Below the pieces are notes generated by a model that saw only the letters and a list, made by a program, of their open reading frames with translations, was not told the origin of the DNA and searched no databases. Both the position numbers and the translations under genes were made by a program. A stretch of 64,000 bases of DNA from positions 1-64,000 of the forward strand of contig JAHJUE010000035.1 of NCBI GenBank assembly GCA_018829205.1. Reading direction: 5' to 3'. This document shows, piece after piece, positions 53,327-62,879 of the stretch. The number at the start of each line of letters is the position of its first letter. Positions within the stretch are counted from its first letter, which is position 1. Origin of the DNA: Bacteroidota bacterium. GTDB taxonomy: Bacteria > Bacteroidota > Ignavibacteria > Ignavibacteriales > Melioribacteraceae.

Positions 53327-54661
53327 ATGAAAAAATCATATTTTTCTCAACTCTTTATAATATTATTATTTATTACACTACTTGCGTCATGCGGAAAAAA
53401 TGAAAAAGTTTCTTCATTGCCTTTTCCAGACGAAAATAATCCATGGCGGCAAATTCGAAAAGATAGAATTGAGAAATTATTGCCTATTGCAATGCAGCGT
53501 TCAAATGTAGATTCTTGGATTGTTATCTGCCGCGAAAATAATAATGATCCATTAGCTTTTCATATAGGCGGTGAAAATTCCGGGGGAACGGCAGCCTTTC
53601 TCTATTTTTTAAAAGGTGATAATGTTAAATCAATTGCGGTTTCTCCCGAAGGAGAAGCGGATGCTTTGGCAGAAACAAATGTTGCCGATACTGTAATAAA
53701 AATTGAACGCGGTTATAATATCTGGGAAAAAGTTAAAGATATTCTGGAATTTGAAAATCCAAATAAGATCGCTATAAATTCATCTCAATATTCAATTGCA
53801 GACGGACTTTCTTATACGCAAAAAAATGAACTTGTTTTGGGATTGGGTAAAAAGCTTTCGGAAAAATTTGTTTCATCTACCGATTTGGTAAATGAATGGC
53901 TTTCGGTAAAACTTCCCGCAGAAATTGAAATTATGAAAAAAGCGGCGGAAATAACTTCTAATCTTCAATATGAGGCTTATAAAACTGTTGTTCCCGGTGT
54001 AACTAAGGATTCTGATGTAGCAAAATATCTGAAGAAAAGAATGGCTGAACTTGGCGTAAAAGACGGGTGGGCGGCAGATCAAAATCCCAATGTAAATTCC
54101 GGTCCCGATAGAGGCCATTCTCATGCCACCGAAAAAGTTATTATGCCGGGTGATGTAATACAAACAGATTTTGGAATTAAAGTATTTGATATTTGGGTAA
54201 CAGATATACAGCGGTTTGCGTACGTTTTAAAACCTGGTGAGACAGATGCTCCCGATGAAATTCAAAAATACTGGAAAAATTCAATTAAAGGGCATCGAAA
54301 AGTACTGGCTTCAATGAAGCCCGGCATAACAGGCTGGGAAGTTGATAAAACGCAAAGAGACTGGATGAATGAAGTTGGCTCTCTCCCTGTTATGTGGGGA
54401 ACAGGTCATCCTATAGGTTATTGGGCTCACGATGCCGGCCCTGCATTAAGCGGCGCGGCCAGATCCGATAAACCAATTGGAAACTCGGCTAGATTACTTC
54501 GTCCGGGTCAAACATTTGCATATGATGGATTTTTTAAATGGCGTACCGAGAACGATACAACTAAAACAATATCGGTTGAAGAAATGGCGGTTGTTACAGA
54601 AACGGGGGCGGAATATATGACAGCGCCGCAGGAAGAATTGATTTTAATAAAAGGGAATTAA
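53327..54661 (+). CDS. M24 family metallopeptidase lipoprotein (Xaa-Pro aminopeptidase-like)
   Basis: 444 residues. A lipoprotein signal with lipobox LLASC (Cys at about 22) is followed by an N-terminal creatinase-like domain (30-190) and a pita-bread M24 domain. Putative metal ligands and substrate residues: TDFGIKVFDIWVTDIQRFAY (two Asp), GTGHPIGYWAHDAGP (His) and VSVEEM plus VVTETG (Glu). The first Asp lies in IQTDFG, and the second Asp in VTDIQ. It removes N-terminal residues from Xaa-Pro peptides in the periplasm, presumably for peptide use. All ligands appear to be present. Confidence 0.88.
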   Translation: MKKSYFSQLFIILLFITLLASCGKNEKVSSLPFPDENNPWRQIRKDRIEKLLPIAMQRSNVDSWIVICRENNNDPLAFHIGGENSGGTAAFLYFLKGDNVKSIAVSPEGEADALAETNVADTVIKIERGYNIWEKVKDILEFENPNKIAINSSQYSIADGLSYTQKNELVLGLGKKLSEKFVSSTDLVNEWLSVKLPAEIEIMKKAAEITSNLQYEAYKTVVPGVTKDSDVAKYLKKRMAELGVKDGWAADQNPNVNSGPDRGHSHATEKVIMPGDVIQTDFGIKVFDIWVTDIQRFAYVLKPGETDAPDEIQKYWKNSIKGHRKVLASMKPGITGWEVDKTQRDWMNEVGSLPVMWGTGHPIGYWAHDAGPALSGAARSDKPIGNSARLLRPGQTFAYDGFFKWRTENDTTKTISVEEMAVVTETGAEYMTAPQEELILIKGN

Positions 54662-54669
54662 AAGTTTTT

Positions 54670-54915
54670 ATGGAATATAAACCAATAGCTTGCGGTCTGT
54701 ATGATGAATTGGAATTACTAGCTTTAAAAAATGTAAAAGTATTGATAAAATTTATTGATGAACACGGGAAAATAATAAAATGCAATTCCGTAATAAGCGA
54801 ATTATTTTCCGAAAATAAAGTAGAATACATAAAACTTACAGAAGGCCAGGTTATTAGATTAGATAACCTGGTTGACGTGAACGGGAAACAATTCGGCAGC
54901 TCATGTAAAGATTAA
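54670..54915 (+). CDS. Rof-like Rho-binding antiterminator family protein
   Basis: 81 residues. The Sm-like Rof/YaeO pattern is visible: MEYKPIACGLYDELELLALKN at the N-terminus and YIKLTEGQVIRLDNLVDVNG at the C-terminus. In Escherichia coli Rof binds Rho and inhibits termination. In Bacteroidota many Rof-domain proteins are unstudied, so the regulatory role is inference. It starts 8 nt after the M24 gene stop, so it is probably co-transcribed. The 255-bp gap that follows (to 55169) has no further recognisable feature. Confidence 0.75.
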   Translation: MEYKPIACGLYDELELLALKNVKVLIKFIDEHGKIIKCNSVISELFSENKVEYIKLTEGQVIRLDNLVDVNGKQFGSSCKD

Positions 54916-55169
54916 TAAAATAATATTAAACTTAAATTTTAATCGATTATCTTATACATAAATCGCTTATCAGATTTTGAAAGTCCAAATATCCTGCCTC
55001 ATTAATTAGCTTAATATCATTTCGAGACAATAAACATTTCTTAAAAACTCAGAATAAGAGTTAAAAAATAACATTTCAGTGTGGCATCCTTTTTGGCCTA
55101 TCAGTATGTGCAAATTAAAAGGGAGAAGACCCTATTAAGAAAGATTTATAACATATTGAAAGGTATCAA

Positions 55170-58100
55170 ATGAAAAAGGCAGCGGTATGTCTTGCAGAGA
55201 AATTGTTCTTTGCATCAGTACTATTATTCTTTTTCTCGGCTTCAGTCCTGTTTTCACAGAATAGTATATTCACAAATCAAGTACCAACGGGTACTGGAAA
55301 CGACAGCGATTATGAGTTGGGAATGAAATTTTCTACATCTCAAGTCGCCGGCATAACTAAAATTAAATATTATAAAACTCCTGGTGAGAACGGACTTCAC
55401 ACAGGTAAAATATGGAACGACAGCGGGGTCAAGTTATTAGAAGTAAATTTTGATAATGAATCCTCGTCAGGTTGGCAATACGCGGAATTAAATACTCCGT
55501 TTATGATTTTTCCGGGGACTACCTACATTGTTTCCGTTAATGCAAATAGCGAATACGCTATAACTCAAAATGAGTTAGCTTCCTCAATTTCAAATGGTAT
55601 TTTAAGTACAATAGCAGATAATAATAACGGTGTATTTAACGATACTCCTGAATTATTCCCGGCTCAATCTTTTAATAATTCAAATTACTACAGAGATATA
55701 GAAGCTGTTGAACTTAACAGTATTTTTACTACCGAATTACCTGCCGGAGAATTTAACGATGGTCCATATGAAATGGGAGTAAAATTTACAGCTTCACAAG
55801 CTGCGAAAGTAAGAGCTATAAGTTATTACAAGTCTGCCGGTGAAAGCGGCGCGCATACAGGTAATTTATGGACGAGTACCGGAACATTAATAGCTTCTGC
55901 TAATTTTACAAATGAAACAGCTTTAGGATGGCAATATGCTTTTCTTTCAACACCGGTAAATATTCCGGCAAATACTGTATATGTTGTTTCGGTTAATTCT
56001 AATACCGCATATGCTCCGTCAGCTAACGAAGCATTGGCATCTTCCGTTTCAAACGGAATTTTAAGTACTGTGGCTGATAATAATAACGGTGTTTTTAGCG
56101 GTTTACCAAATACTCAGGGAATTTTTCCAACTATCTCATATCAGAACACAAATTATTTTAGAGATGTTATTGTCGAGCCTATTGATGTTCCTGATTTGCC
56201 TATATTAATTACTCCGGCGGATAATGCGACAAATGTTTCAATTGAACCTACATTAAACTGGTCGTCGGCAATAGGTGCGGAAACATATACTCTTGAACTG
56301 GCTACGGATGTAAATTTCTCAAATCTTGTTTTCAGTTCGTCTGGTTTAACCGTTACTTCATATTCATTTACAGAGTTATTGAATAATCAGAATTATTACT
56401 GGAGAGTAAGCGCGGAAAACTTTGCGGGCACAAGCGGATACTCAACAGGTACATTTAAAACAGTGCAAGCTTATCTCCCATATTTGGCATTCCCTACAAA
56501 TAATGTTAAAGTTTATACAAACCCGATTGTTTTTACATGGTATTTAACATCCAACTTTATCGGGATAAAATATGATTTAATTTATTCAACCGATCCGGGA
56601 TTAAATTCTCCTACTGTTATTACAAATATTGGTTCACTTTTTTATTCAATAAGCGGATTGGATAAGGGAACAACTTATTATTGGAGAATCAGAAGCAGAA
56701 CAGCAAACGGAGCAGTAGCTTCTTATTCATCAATAAATAGTTTTATAACTTCCGGCGAGGCGGTAACACCAATACCCGCGTATCCAATTAATAGTGAAAT
56801 AGTTTATACGTATTCACCAACATTGTACTGGTATCTTGGGTCATTTGGAGTCGGATTTACTTATGAAATTGAATTTGTTCAGGGTGATACAACTAATTTA
56901 ATAGGGATACCTACATCGAATAATATTAATAATTTCAGTTATTCGGTTACAGGATTAGACCCTGATACAAAATATTCATGGCAAGTTAGATCTAAATCAG
57001 GCAGCACATATTCTTCATGGTCAAATAAAGTCTCATTCAAAACTGTGCAAGGCGCTACGGGTCCGGTTAAACCGATTTTAGCATGGCCTATTAATGATGC
57101 CGTTGTTTATTCAACCGCAACCGCACTTCATTGGTTTATTGAGACTGACGGGACCGGATTAACGTACGAATTAGAACTAGTTGAAGGTGAAAGTTTTGAC
57201 TTAACCGGGACTCCTAATTTCCTTAATATCAATGCCTTATCGAAAACAGTTGCAGAATTAGAAAACGGTAAAAGATATTCTTGGTCTGTGCGTTCGACTA
57301 ACGGTATCGTTTTTTCACCTTGGTCGGATCCGGGTACTTTTGAAGTCGTTGGAAGTGTAATAACTCCCACAATACCGATTTTGTCCTATCCAATTGGCGG
57401 AAATACGGTTTATATGAATAAAGTTAATTTGAACTGGTATCTGGCTTCAAGTTATACTGGATTGACTTTTGATATTGAGTACGGAACCGGTCCGTTAACA
57501 GGAACTCCAACTGTTACTGGAATTACAAAAGGGAATTATGAAATATCAAATTTAACAGCCGGTTCTGTTTATTACTGGAGAGTTCGTTCTTCAAACGGAT
57601 TAACAAATTCAGATTGGTCCGATACCGAAAGTTTTACTACTTTAACAAGCGGCAATAATACTGTAAGTGTTCCATTACTGTCATGGCCGATTGGAGGAGC
57701 GACTGTTTATTCAACTTCACCAAAACTATTCTGGTATTTGAACAATATAGGTACAGGTTTAACATACGAACTGCAATATTCTACTCACTCAAATATGAGT
57801 TCGCCAATTACAGTTCCGAATATTTTAAGCAAGGATTATACATTGAGCGGATTATCTCACGGTACTATTTATTACTGGAGAGTTCGTTCTTATAACGGAT
57901 TAATTTATTCGAACTATTCGTCAATTGAAGCATTTGTAACATCGGCGGCCTTCAGCTGGGCAGTACCAATTGCCGCGGCTCCGATGGGTGGTGCTGAAAT
58001 TTCTTCTTCATCTCCGCAATTATCCTGGTTTATACCTACAAAAGCTTCCGTTTCTGCTTATGAAATTGAATTCTCAAAAAATTCAGATATGAGTAATTCA

Positions 58101-58541
58101 TCATATATTGAAAGCTCTGAAAATTCAAAAGTTATCAGCGGTTTGGAAATCGGAGAAAAGTATTATTGGAGAGTTCGTTCTAAAAACAATAGAGGCGAAG
58201 CTTCGGAGTATAGCGAAATAGAAAATTTTGTAATGCCTTCCCAAGTTACATCTGTAGATAGTGAAACCGGTGTGCCTTTGAGTTTTAATCTAATGCAGAA
58301 TTATCCAAATCCATTTAATCCGGCAACAACATTTGAGTTCAGTATAGCGGAAGCGGGATTATATACGTTAAATGTTTATAGTATACTAGGAGAAAAAGTC
58401 GCTACATTAATTGATAGTGAAATTTCTGCGGGAATACATAAAATAAATTTTGACGCCGGTAAATTATCATCTGGAATTTATATATACACATTATCCGGTA
58501 ATAATTTATTCTTATCAAAAAAAATGATGCTGTTGAAATAA
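55170..58541 (+). CDS. Giant secreted DUF4082/fibronectin-type III protein with T9SS sorting domain
   Basis: 1,123 residues. Signal peptide (1-29). Two DUF4082-like beta modules (about 35-180 and 185-340) with closely similar sequences (ASQAAKVRAISYYKSAGESG, HTGNLW, LGWQYAFL, YVVSVNSN). About seven fibronectin-III-like repeats follow (about 345-1040), each with (Y)YWRV(R)S and LxWPIxGATVYS-type signatures. The C-terminal T9SS type A domain has NYPNPFNPATTFEF, YTLNVYSILGEKV and SSGIYIYTLSGN. It is probably a surface or cell-adhesion protein. The tandem repeats are similar at DNA level, so copy number may vary between strains. Confidence 0.92.
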   Translation: MKKAAVCLAEKLFFASVLLFFFSASVLFSQNSIFTNQVPTGTGNDSDYELGMKFSTSQVAGITKIKYYKTPGENGLHTGKIWNDSGVKLLEVNFDNESSSGWQYAELNTPFMIFPGTTYIVSVNANSEYAITQNELASSISNGILSTIADNNNGVFNDTPELFPAQSFNNSNYYRDIEAVELNSIFTTELPAGEFNDGPYEMGVKFTASQAAKVRAISYYKSAGESGAHTGNLWTSTGTLIASANFTNETALGWQYAFLSTPVNIPANTVYVVSVNSNTAYAPSANEALASSVSNGILSTVADNNNGVFSGLPNTQGIFPTISYQNTNYFRDVIVEPIDVPDLPILITPADNATNVSIEPTLNWSSAIGAETYTLELATDVNFSNLVFSSSGLTVTSYSFTELLNNQNYYWRVSAENFAGTSGYSTGTFKTVQAYLPYLAFPTNNVKVYTNPIVFTWYLTSNFIGIKYDLIYSTDPGLNSPTVITNIGSLFYSISGLDKGTTYYWRIRSRTANGAVASYSSINSFITSGEAVTPIPAYPINSEIVYTYSPTLYWYLGSFGVGFTYEIEFVQGDTTNLIGIPTSNNINNFSYSVTGLDPDTKYSWQVRSKSGSTYSSWSNKVSFKTVQGATGPVKPILAWPINDAVVYSTATALHWFIETDGTGLTYELELVEGESFDLTGTPNFLNINALSKTVAELENGKRYSWSVRSTNGIVFSPWSDPGTFEVVGSVITPTIPILSYPIGGNTVYMNKVNLNWYLASSYTGLTFDIEYGTGPLTGTPTVTGITKGNYEISNLTAGSVYYWRVRSSNGLTNSDWSDTESFTTLTSGNNTVSVPLLSWPIGGATVYSTSPKLFWYLNNIGTGLTYELQYSTHSNMSSPITVPNILSKDYTLSGLSHGTIYYWRVRSYNGLIYSNYSSIEAFVTSAAFSWAVPIAAAPMGGAEISSSSPQLSWFIPTKASVSAYEIEFSKNSDMSNSSYIESSENSKVISGLEIGEKYYWRVRSKNNRGEASEYSEIENFVMPSQVTSVDSETGVPLSFNLMQNYPNPFNPATTFEFSIAEAGLYTLNVYSILGEKVATLIDSEISAGIHKINFDAGKLSSGIYIYTLSGNNLFLSKKMMLLK

Positions 58542-58570
58542 AGCGGATGTTAGTTTTATTGTTTTTTATG

Positions 58571-58600
58571 AAAGGGATGATTTATCATCCCTTTTTTATT
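58571..58600 (+). terminator. Rho-independent terminator after the T9SS protein gene
   Basis: AAAGGGATGA (58571-58580), loop TTTA, TCATCCCTTT (58585-58594), then a T-rich tract. Confidence 0.9.
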
Positions 58601-58698
58601 TTAAATTACGGTTAATTCCGTCTAAAATTGTCATTATATAAGAAATATTTCATTTTTTTTTATATCTTCATTTCAACTTTTAACTAATATTTCTTTTT

Positions 58699-59742
58699 AT
58701 GGCAAAAGATCCGCATTTAACTTCCAAAAGAAAAAAAGAACATATAGAATTATGTTTAAACGAAGATGTGGGTTTTAAAAATAAAACAAACGGATTCGAT
58801 AAATATGAATTTATACATAATGCCGTTACTGAAATAAATTACGAGGAAATAGATTTATCTACGAAATTTTTCGGAAGTAAAATATCTTTGCCCTTTTTAA
58901 TATCCTGCATGACAGGCGGAACAATAGAAGCCCAGTCAATAAACGCCAATCTTGCCACAGCCGCAAATGAAATTGGAATTCCAATCGGGGTCGGGAGTCA
59001 AAGGCAAGCATTAGAAAACTCTAAATATCACATTTCATATAAAATTATTAGAAAAAACGCGCCTGATGTGCCGGTACTCGGTAACATCGGAGCGGCTCAA
59101 GCGGCTGATAAAAATAATTTAGATAAAATTCAGATGCTGATTGATTTGATAGAAGCAGACGCTCTTGTAATACATTTAAATCCCTTGCAAGAATTAATTC
59201 AAAAAAACGGCGAGCCAGATTTTTCAGGCCTGCTAAAAAACATTGAAAAAATTGCAAAGAAAATTAAACTTCCCATTATTGCAAAGGAAGTCGGGTCAGG
59301 AATAAACAAATCTTCAGCAAGAAAATTGTTGGAGGTTGGAGTTAGGGGAATTGATGTTGCAGGTGCAGGCGGAACCAGCTGGTCGGGAGTGGAATATTTG
59401 AGAAATAAAGACAGCATTAATCAATTTTGGGATTGGGGCCTGCCTACAACATATTGTATTAAAGATGTGAACAAATTAAAAAAATCTAATTATTTTACAC
59501 TTATTGCTTCCGGTGGAATTAGCAGCGGGGAAGAAATCGCAAAAGCAATTGCGCTGGGCGCTGATTTAACAGCTTCGGCTAGACCTGTTTTAAAAGAAAT
59601 TTCAGTAAATGGAATTGAAGGCGTGAAATATTTAATAAACTCTTGGTTTGATACAGTTAAAAAAATTATGTATTTAACAGGAGTTAATAATATAGATGAA
59701 TTAAAAAAGATAAAATTATTAAGAAAAGAGGAATTGTATTAA
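58699..59742 (+). CDS. fni: Type 2 isopentenyl-diphosphate delta-isomerase
   Basis: 347 residues, FMN- and NADPH-dependent IDI-2. Its TIM-barrel has KRKKEHIELCL at the start, PFLISCMTGGT, VGSQRQALEN, NIGAAQ, the substrate-binding HLNPLQELIQ, IAKEVGSGINKSSARKLLE and AGAGGTSWSGVEY phosphate-binding loop. It interconverts IPP and DMAPP. It is followed without a gap by a polyprenyl diphosphate synthase gene (stop TAA then TTG start), so the pair forms an isoprenoid operon that continues into HPr and Enzyme I. Confidence 0.96.
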   Translation: MAKDPHLTSKRKKEHIELCLNEDVGFKNKTNGFDKYEFIHNAVTEINYEEIDLSTKFFGSKISLPFLISCMTGGTIEAQSINANLATAANEIGIPIGVGSQRQALENSKYHISYKIIRKNAPDVPVLGNIGAAQAADKNNLDKIQMLIDLIEADALVIHLNPLQELIQKNGEPDFSGLLKNIEKIAKKIKLPIIAKEVGSGINKSSARKLLEVGVRGIDVAGAGGTSWSGVEYLRNKDSINQFWDWGLPTTYCIKDVNKLKKSNYFTLIASGGISSGEEIAKAIALGADLTASARPVLKEISVNGIEGVKYLINSWFDTVKKIMYLTGVNNIDELKKIKLLRKEELY

Positions 59743-60723
59743 TTGGGTAATCCGGTAAAATTTTATGAAAAAGAAGTAAATAAAATTGAGAATAAATTTT
59801 CCGTTTTATTTAAAGGCAGAAAACCTAAATCACTATATGAACCGTGTTCATTTATAATGCAAAGCGGAGGTAAAAGACTTCGCCCATTTTTAGTAGTAAT
59901 TTCTAATTATGCAGTCAGCGGTAGATTGTCGGGTGCTTATAACGCCGCCGCCGCGGTAGAGCTTCTGCATAATTTTACATTGGTTCATGATGATATTATG
60001 GATAATGCGGATAAAAGACGAGGAAGACCTACACTTCATATAAAGTATAATCTAAGCACCGCAATTTTAGCGGGGGATAATTTAATCGGACTGGCTTACG
60101 AATACTTGTTAAAAGACTGCAAAGATAATGATAAAAAGGTTTTGCAGACTTTTACAAAAGGAATGATAGAAGTTTGTGAAGGTCAAAGTATGGATACAGA
60201 TTTCGAATCCCAGAAAAAAGTTACAATCCCCGAATATGATTTAATGATTAGTAAAAAAACAGCTGCTCTTGCCGAAATGTGCTGTTCTATCGGCGCTCAA
60301 ATAGGAGGCGGAAATAATATTGAAATTAAAGCTCTTGCCGACTATGGAAAGTATCTTGGTATGGCTTTTCAGTATCAGGATGATCTTCTTGATATAATGG
60401 GGGATGAAACTGAATTCGGAAAAACCGTCGGCGGTGATTTGGTCGCCGGGAAAAAAACATATCTTTTTTTAAGAGCTCTTGAAAAGGCCAAAGGTCCGCA
60501 AAAAACCGCGCTTCAAAAAGTAATAAAGAATAAAGGCATACGCAGAAATCAAGTCAAAAAATATAGAGAGATTTATGTAGATTTAGGCGTATTGGTTGAC
60601 GCGCAGAAAGAAATTAAAAAATACACAGACAAAGCATTAAAATCTTTAAATAAATTAACTAATCATGAAGCTAAAGAAATATTAATTTGGCTGGCAAACG
60701 CACTAATAAAAAGAAATAAATGA
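59743..60723 (+). CDS. Trans-polyprenyl diphosphate synthase (all-E, IspB/GGPP synthase-like)
   Basis: 326 residues. The first aspartate-rich motif is DDIMD (about 84-88) in LLHNFTLVHDDIMDNADKRRG. The second is DDLLD near 212 in GMAFQYQDDLLDIMGD. FIMQSGGKRLRPFLV matches the IPP-binding GGKRxRP motif. It condenses IPP onto allylic diphosphates; the chain length cannot be read safely. The start is TTG at 59743, immediately after the fni stop, since no ATG lies before the GGKRxRP region. Its stop overlaps the HPr start (ATGA). Confidence 0.95.
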   Translation: MGNPVKFYEKEVNKIENKFSVLFKGRKPKSLYEPCSFIMQSGGKRLRPFLVVISNYAVSGRLSGAYNAAAAVELLHNFTLVHDDIMDNADKRRGRPTLHIKYNLSTAILAGDNLIGLAYEYLLKDCKDNDKKVLQTFTKGMIEVCEGQSMDTDFESQKKVTIPEYDLMISKKTAALAEMCCSIGAQIGGGNNIEIKALADYGKYLGMAFQYQDDLLDIMGDETEFGKTVGGDLVAGKKTYLFLRALEKAKGPQKTALQKVIKNKGIRRNQVKKYREIYVDLGVLVDAQKEIKKYTDKALKSLNKLTNHEAKEILIWLANALIKRNK

Positions 60724-60986
60724 TAGAAAAAAAAGTCAGAATTATAAATGACGCCGGACTTCATACAAGGCCTGCGGCAACAATTGTAAAATTAGCAGCT
60801 AAATTTAAATCCGAGTTTTTTATTGTTAAAGACGGTATAAGCATTAACGGAAAAAGCATTATAGGTGTAATGACTCTTGCTGCTGAAAAGGGTTCCGAAG
60901 TTATCCTTTCGTTTGAAGGTGATGACGAATTTGAGGCATCTGAGGTTATATTAGACTATTTTAATAGAGGATTTGACGAAATGTAA
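60720..60986 (+). CDS. ptsH: PTS phosphocarrier HPr
   Basis: 88 residues. The active-site motif GLHTRPA has His15, which receives phosphate from Enzyme I. Ser46 is also present, in NGKSIIGVM, so HPr kinase control is possible, as in Firmicutes and some Bacteroidota. The N-terminal VRIINDAGL and the C-terminal EASEVILDYF are typical. The gene overlaps the polyprenyl synthase stop by four nt (ATGA) and is followed 2 nt later by Enzyme I. Confidence 0.96.
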   Translation: MIEKKVRIINDAGLHTRPAATIVKLAAKFKSEFFIVKDGISINGKSIIGVMTLAAEKGSEVILSFEGDDEFEASEVILDYFNRGFDEM

Positions 60987-60988
60987 TT

Positions 60989-62737
60989 ATGGTAAAAAAA
61001 GCAGATAACATATTAAACGGAATAGCGGCGGCTCCAGGTATAGCAATCGCAAAAGCGCATCTTTATTTAAAAGAAATTTATGAAATTAATGGCGATCCTA
61101 TAACGGACGTTGATGAAGCAATTGAAAGTCTAAATGCGGCGCTGGAAAAATCAAAAAAAGAATTAGGAAAGGTTTTCAGTCTAGCTTACGATAAACTGGG
61201 AGAAAAACGAGCGGCAATATTTGAAGCTCAGATAATGATTCTTGATGATCCGGTTCTGATTGATAATATTTCAAAAAGAATTAAGAAAGAAAAAAAACAA
61301 CCGGAATATATTGTTAACGATGAAATATCGAAATATCAGGAATTGATGAATTCCTCAAAAGAACCTTATATGAAGGAAAGGTCGCACGATATTGAGGATA
61401 TTAAAAACAGAATTATAAGAAACCTAAAAAAGAAAAAACTTCAATCCAGAATTAAGGAAGACGTAATAATTGTTTCCGAAAACATAACTCCCGCCGATAC
61501 TGTTTTGTTCTCAAGAGTAAACGCATTGGGTTATGTTACAAATTTCGGGGGACTTACTTCTCATGCCGCGATTGTTGCAAGATCGCTTAACATTCCCGCC
61601 GTTGTCGGGGTTCATGACTCTACCAATAAAATAAAAGACGGCGATACTTTAATTGTTGACGGATTTCACGGTGAAATTATTGTAAATCCGGATGCCAAAC
61701 AGTTAATATTTTACAATAAAAAAATAAAAAAACTTACCGAGTACGATACAGAACTCGCAAAATTAAAAGACAAACCTGCTGTTACTTTGGACGGCAGGGA
61801 GATTATAATTCAGGGAAATTTAGATTTGATTGATGAACTTGGATTAACTATTCAAAACGGCGCCAGAGGTTTAGGCCTTGTTAGAACTGAACAATTATTT
61901 CAGGAATTTGACGGTTTCCCGGATGAAGAAGAACAGTATAAATATTATAAAGAATTGTCGGAAAAAGTTTACCCTGAGTCAATTACAATAAGGGCTTTTG
62001 ATATCGGCGGCGATAAAGTACTTCCGTTTGACGTTAAAGAGCCAAATCCTTTTTTAGGCTGGCGGGGAATCAGATTCCTTCTCGATAACAAAAAATTATT
62101 CGTATCTCAAATTAGAGCGATACTGCGGGCAAGCGTTAATAAAAATATCAAGTTTCTAATTCCAATGATAACTTCTATGAAGGAGATTAGAACATTTAAA
62201 AGTATAATAGAAGATTGCAAAAATGATCTTTTAAAAAATGATATTGCTTTTGATAATGATATGAAAATCGGCATTATGATTGAAGTTCCTTCAGCCGCTG
62301 TTTTAGCGGGTGAATTCGCCGAGGAGGTAGATTTTTTAAGTATCGGCACAAACGATTTAATTCAATATCTTCTTGCGGTTGATAGAGGCAATGATATTGT
62401 ATCTGAAAGTTATCAGGAATTTCATCCGGCAGTCGTACGTACAATATCCCACATTATCATACATGGTAAAAACGCAGGCGCGGAAGTTAGTCTTTGCGGT
62501 GAAATGGCCGCTGATATACTCGCCGTACCTTTATTAGTAGGACTTGGTTTGGATTCTATTTCAGTATCGGCTTCAGCTATACCTTACGCTAAAAAAATTA
62601 TTAGAGGCATATTATACAGTGAAGTAAAAGAAATTGCCGAAAAATGCCTTAAAATGAAAACGGAAAATGAAATCAGCTTATTACTAAAAAGCTTTTTGGA
62701 AACTCATCTTAAAACCGAATCGCAAAATTTATTCTGA
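60989..62737 (+). CDS. ptsI: Phosphoenolpyruvate-protein phosphotransferase (Enzyme I)
   Basis: 582 residues. An N-terminal HPr-binding and phosphohistidine region has FGGLTSHAAIVARS with active His192. A PEP-binding TIM barrel has RTEQLF, RAFDIGGDKVL, GWRGIRFLLD, GIMIEVPSAAVLA, SIGTNDLIQYLLAVDRGND and LCGEMAADILAVPLLVGLGLD. It phosphorylates HPr from PEP. No sugar-specific EII components are in the window, so the PTS here may be regulatory. It lies 2 nt after ptsH. Confidence 0.96.
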   Translation: MVKKADNILNGIAAAPGIAIAKAHLYLKEIYEINGDPITDVDEAIESLNAALEKSKKELGKVFSLAYDKLGEKRAAIFEAQIMILDDPVLIDNISKRIKKEKKQPEYIVNDEISKYQELMNSSKEPYMKERSHDIEDIKNRIIRNLKKKKLQSRIKEDVIIVSENITPADTVLFSRVNALGYVTNFGGLTSHAAIVARSLNIPAVVGVHDSTNKIKDGDTLIVDGFHGEIIVNPDAKQLIFYNKKIKKLTEYDTELAKLKDKPAVTLDGREIIIQGNLDLIDELGLTIQNGARGLGLVRTEQLFQEFDGFPDEEEQYKYYKELSEKVYPESITIRAFDIGGDKVLPFDVKEPNPFLGWRGIRFLLDNKKLFVSQIRAILRASVNKNIKFLIPMITSMKEIRTFKSIIEDCKNDLLKNDIAFDNDMKIGIMIEVPSAAVLAGEFAEEVDFLSIGTNDLIQYLLAVDRGNDIVSESYQEFHPAVVRTISHIIIHGKNAGAEVSLCGEMAADILAVPLLVGLGLDSISVSASAIPYAKKIIRGILYSEVKEIAEKCLKMKTENEISLLLKSFLETHLKTESQNLF

Positions 62738-62879
62738 TAGATATTTATATTTCAGAATTAATTTATAAAAAGAATATCTGTAGAATAATTTTTACATTGT
62801 TTAAGAAAATGCATTTGTTAATTTGAACGCGAAATAAACTAAACTTTGTAAATTCTCTTAACCAGAATAAAAGAATATC

